From a virus, in IMG/VR virus record IMGVR_UViG_3300028844_004840, positions 62,001-126,000 of that record: a stretch of 64,000 nucleotides of DNA. One strand, 5' to 3'. Position 1 is the stretch's first letter. Each line of letters opens with the position of its first letter. A program made the translations under genes and the position numbers. Below are positions 59,472 to 64,000 of this stretch, piece by piece. The notes under the pieces are model-generated. The model saw nothing but the letters and a program-made list of their open reading frames with translations, searched no databases and was not told the origin of the DNA.

Positions 59472-60114
59472 CAAAGGAAACTTCCAAAGTTTCTGGATCG
59501 ACGTCGACGGCCTCAAGCTCTGCTAGACATAGGAAACGTGTTCCATCCAGCGTGACGTCGCGCGGTGTGTGCCAGTGTCCGAATATCCACAGGTCCGGCT
59601 TGTGGACATAAAACATGTCACGCAAAGCTCCACCAGTGCGTGTGCTGCGAAAATCTCCAAAGTAATTAGGGAATGTAAACATCGCCAGCGCTGCGTCATC
59701 AGGGCAGTCGTGTGTTACCATGATACGCGGTTTGTTTTTTACGTACTGATTGTGTATATCCATAAACTCACGCCCTGAAAGTTCTTCGTCAGGCCACCAA
59801 GATACGCCAGGCGTGCGCATTTTCCAGTCAATCGACCATGCTCCGCCAACATACATGATGCTGCGCTCTGCGTCGAAAGTGCCGTCCTTGATCCATCCTG
59901 TAGCGTTCATACACTGTTCGGGATCATCGTGATTGCCCCGAATGAACTTGTGATCGCCAAGCAGTTTATTGCTGTGCCACCCTTCGATCTTGTTCAGTCG
60001 GGAATCGTTGAACCAACCGAATCCGAAGTCACCAATCTGCACGGTTTCATCCGCATCAAGAAATGTCTCGTATTCATCCAGCTTGCCGTGAATGTCGCCA
60101 ATAAATCTAATCAT
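59461..60114 (-). CDS. calcineurin-like metallophosphoesterase
   Basis: 217 aa from ATG 60114, overlapping the previous stop (ATGA). Metal motifs: FIGDIHG (4-10), QIGDFG, IRGNHDDPEQ, VTHDCPDD and FGHWHTP. The family cuts phosphomono- or diesters, including cyclic nucleotides; the phage substrate is unknown. It could act on RNA ends or defence signals, but nothing in the sequence decides. Confidence 0.87.
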   Translation of the reverse strand: MIRFIGDIHGKLDEYETFLDADETVQIGDFGFGWFNDSRLNKIEGWHSNKLLGDHKFIRGNHDDPEQCMNATGWIKDGTFDAERSIMYVGGAWSIDWKMRTPGVSWWPDEELSGREFMDIHNQYVKNKPRIMVTHDCPDDAALAMFTFPNYFGDFRSTRTGGALRDMFYVHKPDLWIFGHWHTPRDVTLDGTRFLCLAELEAVDVDPETLEVSFVDN

Positions 60115-60359
60115 AATCTTCTTACCCGTGTTTTTGTGTAGTGAAGTACCTCTGGATCTATGCGTCCGAAACATGCAAAATCTGTGAATACGTGCCCGCA
60201 TAACCGTTCCGCGTGTCCTCTCCTATATGCATGAAATATTTTGAATTCACTTCCGCGCCAGATACCATGCATACGATCTCTATCTATAAATTCTGCACCA
60301 TCTTTTGTTAGATCTTCAATGACGTGACTTATTGGACGGGCGATAAGAATAGCTATCAT
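60111..60359 (-). CDS. hypothetical small phage protein
   Basis: 82 aa from ATG 60359, chosen because its ATG overlaps the stop of the 33-aa ORF (ATGA). Contains HGIWRGSEFKIFHAYRRGHA and RLCGHVFTDFA, a pattern seen in several phages. Function unknown. Confidence 0.5.
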   Translation of the reverse strand: MIAILIARPISHVIEDLTKDGAEFIDRDRMHGIWRGSEFKIFHAYRRGHAERLCGHVFTDFACFGRIDPEVLHYTKTRVRRL

Positions 60360-60457
60360 TGGCTTTGTAAAGTCATTATGTGGGACAGTGCTTCGGCATA
60401 CTCTCCTGAGCACGCTCCGGTCGTCTCTACATCATAACATAAATGGTTTACAGTCAT
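60356..60457 (-). CDS. 33-aa peptide with DxETTG segment
   Basis: ATG at 60457 behind GGAGATAGAGAAA; the frame is 33 codons and its TGA overlaps the next ATG. It contains YDVETTGACSGEYAEAL, like the ExoI motif of DnaQ nucleases, so it may be a remnant of an exonuclease start or a coupling leader. Too short for a 60-residue cut-off. Confidence 0.4.
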   Translation of the reverse strand: MTVNHLCYDVETTGACSGEYAEALSHIMTLQSQ

Positions 60458-60534
60458 TTTCTCTATCTCCTTCTATACGTAATGAACCCAGTTTTTATGT
60501 GTGGCATTACTGCCTTCATCTCTAGTCGGTCCCA

Positions 60535-60873
60535 TTATCCCTGCCTCCGTGAATGTTGTCGTATTTCTCTCGCCGCCCATTTGAATTGCTTATCAAGCCA
60601 CGCGGCGAAGTCTTCGGGTGTGCCCTTCTCGTAGAACATTCGTACAGACGAATCCGCGAGAAGTTCGCTCATATTAACGCGGTTTTTGTTATTCCTCAAT
60701 ACATCTTTTACGCACGGAGACATTTCATCAAATACTGCCATTTCATTTCCGTACATGTCGTTATTGTACACCTCGGAACGTCCGACAGAAACTGCAACAC
60801 GGACTGGGTAGTTTGGAATTGACATAACGGCGTACTTTCCGCCGTTATGAAATTCAAATACACCCTGTGTCAT
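60535..60873 (-). CDS. hypothetical 112-aa protein
   Basis: 112 aa, alpha/beta, starts MTQGVFEFHNGGKYAV, with a basic C-terminal helix (FKWAAREIRQHSRR). Overlaps the next upstream gene by 4 nt. No family recognised. Confidence 0.55.
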   Translation of the reverse strand: MTQGVFEFHNGGKYAVMSIPNYPVRVAVSVGRSEVYNNDMYGNEMAVFDEMSPCVKDVLRNNKNRVNMSELLADSSVRMFYEKGTPEDFAAWLDKQFKWAAREIRQHSRRQG

Positions 60874-61292
60874 GTGTTCTCGTATTTTGCCTTCAAAATT
60901 TCTAGTTGGGCACGTTCTTCCATCTCTATTCTACGTGCATTTTCTTCCTCTGCGCGTTCTATGCTGGCTCGGACAGCGCCGCTAACCCACACAGGCTCCG
61001 GAAACTCGATCACAGCGGTTACTATTTCAATATCACCTTTGTATCCCCAAGCTTTCCAAATATCGCCGCTATCTTCGCCTGCACCTTCCACGATAAATAA
61101 CGTATTTGAATATTCTGTTGATACTGATACTAAGTCTCTTTTCCACGAATACCACTTGACAGGATTACCAGTACTCCAAGAGTTATCGCCCGTGAATTGT
61201 CCAACGTATTCCACCGTGGATGCCAGCGCCGCGAGGGCTTTGCGTTTATCGGCCCCCTCAGTGGATACATCGTATTGTGTATAATATCCCAT
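60870..61292 (-). CDS. hypothetical 140-aa protein
   Basis: 140 aa. Starts MGYYTQYDVSTEG and contains NSWSTGNPVKWYSWKRDL, a strand-helix pattern common in phage proteins of unknown function, followed by a charged helical tail (ERAEEENARRIEMEERAQ). Confidence 0.55.
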   Translation of the reverse strand: MGYYTQYDVSTEGADKRKALAALASTVEYVGQFTGDNSWSTGNPVKWYSWKRDLVSVSTEYSNTLFIVEGAGEDSGDIWKAWGYKGDIEIVTAVIEFPEPVWVSGAVRASIERAEEENARRIEMEERAQLEILKAKYENT

Positions 61293-61296
61293 ATAT

Positions 61297-61524
61297 TTAC
61301 CCCTTCTTTACGTTTGGTTGATATTTTCGCGGTACGTTTATTCGATCAAGTAAAGTGTGTGCATCGTCTTCATCGACACATTCTGCAACAAAATTCTGTA
61401 CACTACTGCCCTTGCCACAGTCTGCGAGCATCTGCACGTTATCCACGACCGAAAAGATTTGAATCTTCCCGTCAGAACGGGAAAAAATGTAGCGTGGCGT
61501 GCCGCTGATTGGGAGATTTCCCAT
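61297..61524 (-). CDS. hypothetical 75-aa protein
   Basis: 75 aa, beta-rich, starts MGNLPISGTPRYIFSRSD. Only 4 nt separates it from the next gene. AAGGTCTTTTC precedes the ATG. No family recognised. Confidence 0.5.
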   Translation of the reverse strand: MGNLPISGTPRYIFSRSDGKIQIFSVVDNVQMLADCGKGSSVQNFVAECVDEDDAHTLLDRINVPRKYQPNVKKG

Positions 61525-61794
61525 GAAAAGACCTTTCTAAATGTGCCATTAACAGTTCTACTACCCATTACGACTCATAAATTAAACAAAATATTTCACT
61601 CAATAGTACACACCTAACCCATTATATCCTCTTAACGCCTATTTCAGCGTCAGTGTGGGGAATTCTGCCTCCGACGCGCTTTTCATTAGCTTTCTTCCTT
61701 GAGTACCGTTTTCAGCAGGCGGAGACTTTATAACGTTGGTGGCTACAGTCTCGGCCCTCTCGGAATTTTCGAGGTGTGTACAATAGAATGAAAT
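61525..61794. other. 270-nt intergenic region
   Basis: No convincing gene. One minus-strand frame (61639-61899) has its start inside rIIB and no internal start with a site. A weak promoter-like pair, TTGAGT-17-TTATGA, lies near 61568-61596, and a small GAGG/CCTC inverted repeat lies near 61757-61775. Confidence 0.5.
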
Positions 61795-61818
61795 GGTGGG
61801 CCACGTCAGTAGCCCACC
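61795..61818 (-). terminator. hairpin after rIIB-like gene
   Basis: 7-bp stem GGTGGGC/GCCCACC, 10-nt loop, followed on the minus strand by ATTTCATTC. It lies 8 nt beyond the rIIB stop. Confidence 0.55.
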
Positions 61819-61825
61819 TATGTTA

Positions 61826-63331
61826 TCAATCGTCGCCGAGACGGCGTAAGGCATCTTGAACTGTTGTGCGCGGTACGTCGTATTGACGATCAAAACCACG
61901 CTGCCCTAATTCTTGTACTTTAGCAACAAAGTCTGATGGCGTAAATGCCATTGTAACTCCAGATCGTGATGCAAGTTGCACTGGTTCTGGAATACCTGTT
62001 GTGTTTTCTTGGCGCAAGTAAGCGTTGGCAGGTACACGCGCCGCAACATCGTAACCCGCAGGCCACATATCGTCACGTGTAGCTCCCAACAGACGACATT
62101 CTAGTGCAGTTTTCTCAATTTCTGCAGGATCTTCGTCAACGTAGCATACGATTCCCATGGGTGTCACTGATATCAATTCTCCCTCATGAAGATCGCCACC
62201 ATTTTCCATATCTGTAACAACCCCTTCGGCTTCTTCGTCTGTTACATACGCGAGTTCTGCCAAAACCAGATCGTCGTCATGCTCGTACAGGGTGAATGTT
62301 TCCACATTATCCCCAAAATCTACCTCTAACATGGTTACTGGGTAAATTTCATTTCCGGAAGCGTACCCGTTGAGCCAGTCCGCGTTTTCCGGATGTTCTC
62401 TATCGTTATACTGTGCTACGTACTCACTTACTACTAAGCCTACACGCCCGCTTTCAGGGTGATACGCATGATCACCTTCTGATACAGATTCGTCCATGTA
62501 AATATCGTAACCAGACACCTCGTATTCAATACCAGATCCATTTACAACTGCAGGCATATCTTGTGTCGGATTTTGGGTATCAACGTATGTGGCGTCTGCA
62601 ACTGTATCCTCAGTGTACGATCCTGTTTCATCAACATCGCCAATGACCTCGTATTGGCAGCATCGAATCTTCGCAAACTTATAATCTACCGGAACCGATA
62701 CAACATCACGTGGGTTGACTTTACAGGCAACTGTACGTCCTGTTGAGCCATAGCCGCTGGACAGATACCCAATCGAGCATACGTGAAGACCTGCGGAGCA
62801 TGTTTGGTTAGGATCATCAACAACTTCATTTCGGTCCATCTTTACAACCTGACCGATGCTGTTATCAAATTTTCCGGTGTATACGTCTTTGTAGTCTTGG
62901 CTCACTCGTTTGAACACTAGAAAACATCCGTCTTCTGTGAACGGTGCGTTGAAGGAAGATAGGAAATCAAAAAGCTGTGATTTTGAATTCTCAGACGGGT
63001 TCTGCATAAGGTTATCCATAAACAGTGCCCACGGTTCTGCATCGTATCCCAGATCCAACAATTCAACCAGTTTTGATGTTAGCGTAGAATGTACAGGATT
63101 ACCCATGTAATACACTGTAGACCCCTGAACTGTGATATTTCCTGCGGTCATACGATTGATGAACTTAGCCTTGTCCACACAGTCCTCGATGAACTGCGCG
63201 TCGTGCTCAGGGAGTTTCAGGTGTTCAGACAGCGCACGGAATCCACTGTGGTCTGCGCCAATAATGTGCTGTCGCCCGTTCACGAATACTGTGATCGAGT
63301 GCGGTGATGCTGTGAAAGTAAATCTAGGCAT
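61826..63331 (-). CDS. rIIB: rIIB-like protein
   Basis: 501 aa. The T4 rIIB-type core is at about 130-260: FLVFKRVSQDYKDVYTGKF, VVDDPNQTCSAGLHVCS, YGSTGRTVACKVNPRDVVSV and the Cys pair in KIRCCQYEVIGD. T4 rIIB is 312 aa, so this form has an extra acidic domain of about 180 residues. rIIA and rIIB together counter lambda-Rex-type exclusion. AAGGAGG precedes the ATG. The gene upstream is the rIIA-like ORF, the same order as in T4. Confidence 0.82.
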   Translation of the reverse strand: MPRFTFTASPHSITVFVNGRQHIIGADHSGFRALSEHLKLPEHDAQFIEDCVDKAKFINRMTAGNITVQGSTVYYMGNPVHSTLTSKLVELLDLGYDAEPWALFMDNLMQNPSENSKSQLFDFLSSFNAPFTEDGCFLVFKRVSQDYKDVYTGKFDNSIGQVVKMDRNEVVDDPNQTCSAGLHVCSIGYLSSGYGSTGRTVACKVNPRDVVSVPVDYKFAKIRCCQYEVIGDVDETGSYTEDTVADATYVDTQNPTQDMPAVVNGSGIEYEVSGYDIYMDESVSEGDHAYHPESGRVGLVVSEYVAQYNDREHPENADWLNGYASGNEIYPVTMLEVDFGDNVETFTLYEHDDDLVLAELAYVTDEEAEGVVTDMENGGDLHEGELISVTPMGIVCYVDEDPAEIEKTALECRLLGATRDDMWPAGYDVAARVPANAYLRQENTTGIPEPVQLASRSGVTMAFTPSDFVAKVQELGQRGFDRQYDVPRTTVQDALRRLGDD

Positions 63332-63357
63332 AATGGCCTCCTTGTTTCTGGTTTATA

Positions 63358-64000
63358 CTAAGCCGCGTTAGCGGCTTGATTCGTTGCTGCGTTCGCGATG
63401 TCACAGGTATGCACATATTCTGTGAGCTTGTCAAGCACCTCATCGGCATAGCGACAGTGGGTGCTGATTGCGCGCAGCAAAGGATACTCAGCATCGGTGG
63501 CATCTTCAAAATCAGCGGACTTTAGTACTAATTCGTGATTTACAGGATGCGTGTCCGCGTCTCTGTTTACGGCGCGGGCTAACTGTATCATTATATCCAC
63601 AGCAGGTTTTGGCATGCTTTCCACGGTGTGCTGGAATTCCAGCGCTTTTTTGATGGTGCTCTTTGCCCCAAATTTTTTCGTGTCTAGTTTTTCAGTTAAG
63701 AAGCGGAAGAAACTATTCTTCACTACTAGGCTGATAGCTCTGGAACGCTTCACAGCTTCCTCGTCAAATTGTTTGGCAAAAGTGGCGTCAGCCAATTCAT
63801 ACAAACTGATCCACTGTGTCCCTTCGAAGTGCTTCCACAAAGATTTTGGTGCGCCATATACGTCCGCCCCGACGGGAATTTCTCCACAAGATTTCAATAC
63901 TGAAAACATATCACTAGGGGATGCGTAGCCGTTTGGAACGCGTGGAACCCCGCGCTCAAGTGGGATATAGTATCCGCCTGCTTCAAAGTCTTCTGGTGTC
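63358..64000 (-). CDS. rIIA: rIIA-like protein, C-terminal part (start outside window)
   Basis: The frame is open to the window edge, giving the last 213 residues. Contains YYIPLERGVPRVPNGYASPS, VYGAPKSLWKHFEG, helical DEEAVKRSRAISLVVKN and a C-terminal DIANAATNQAANAA. Position directly upstream of rIIB, and the ProLys-type motif, fit the C-terminal half of rIIA. An internal ATG at 63909 is not taken as the start. Its stop lies in an AAGCCGC-GTTA-GCGGCTT hairpin of the dispersed family (63360-63377). Confidence 0.7.
   Translation of the reverse strand, partial: TPEDFEAGGYYIPLERGVPRVPNGYASPSDMFSVLKSCGEIPVGADVYGAPKSLWKHFEGTQWISLYELADATFAKQFDEEAVKRSRAISLVVKNSFFRFLTEKLDTKKFGAKSTIKKALEFQHTVESMPKPAVDIMIQLARAVNRDADTHPVNHELVLKSADFEDATDAEYPLLRAISTHCRYADEVLDKLTEYVHTCDIANAATNQAANAA

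Noticed and set aside
61639-61899. 86-aa minus-strand ORF
   Set aside because: Its start lies inside rIIB, no internal start has a ribosome site, and the terminator hairpin lies within it.
1-64000. CRISPR array, rRNA, insertion sequence, DNA methyltransferase
   Set aside because: None was recognised on either strand; no regularly spaced repeats, transposase or methyltransferase motifs were seen.

Overview
The window reads as about 64 kb of the genome of a tailed double-stranded DNA phage, probably a siphovirus of an alphaproteobacterium and most likely a marine Rhodobacterales relative. The tail-tip block (two DUF2460 proteins, DUF2163, an NlpC/P60 peptidase and a large host-specificity protein, in that order) matches the distal-tail block of the Rhodobacter gene transfer agent and related roseophages. 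The host assignment is inference. There is no rRNA, CRISPR array, insertion sequence or host-like operon, and genes are packed with many 1-4 nt start/stop overlaps.

Layout. Positions 1-11.5 kb (+) hold the tail module: the end of the tape measure, DUF2460 proteins carrying LamG-like domains, DUF2163 split by a LamG domain, an NlpC/P60 protein and a 1245-aa tail-tip protein. Positions 11.6-15.0 kb (+) hold a fibre-like protein and the lysis cassette: amidase with SH3 domain, small membrane proteins (holin candidates) and an i-spanin/o-spanin pair. A strong hairpin at 15016-15045 separates this block from the rest, which lies entirely on the minus strand and converges on it.

Minus strand, 15-33 kb: nucleotide metabolism (dUTPase, class II ribonucleotide reductase, ThyX, dNMP-kinase-like, MazG-like, HD phosphohydrolase) and replication/recombination (RecD-like helicase, Cas4-like nuclease, DnaQ-like exonuclease, family A DNA polymerase, SNF2-type helicase). 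A close homologue of the restriction enzyme R.PvuII sits here with no methyltransferase in view. 33-42 kb: small unknown genes, an Rnl2-type RNA ligase, a short tyrosine recombinase and a 1232-aa primase-helicase. 42-50 kb: NAD+ salvage (nicotinamide phosphoribosyltransferase plus NadM-Nudix), a proteasome/HslV-like protein, a polynucleotide kinase, an Rnl1-type RNA ligase, a HAD phosphatase and a SleB-type hydrolase. 50-64 kb: an aminoacyl-tRNA-synthetase-like core, a thioredoxin-like protein with an altered active site, a TerD-domain protein, a tRNA-like region, a CCA-adding enzyme, a metallophosphatase and rIIB/rIIA homologues.

Three observations stand out. (1) At 56346-56414 the minus strand encodes what looks like a circularly permuted tRNA: the 3' half comes first, joined to the 5' half through a CTTG tetraloop that caps a fully paired acceptor stem, and the two ends lie in the anticodon loop. 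Two tRNA-sized hairpin repeats flank it. The same genome encodes CCA-adding, RNA-ligase, end-healing and aaRS-like proteins, which suggests a tRNA-repair or tRNA-maturation system. (2) The R.PvuII homologue coincides with my failure to find any CAGCTG in 64 kb. (3) A family of short palindromes with a CCGC/GCGG stem and a GTA, GTTA or GTCA loop is scattered through the window, mostly inside genes. All counts here are by eye.
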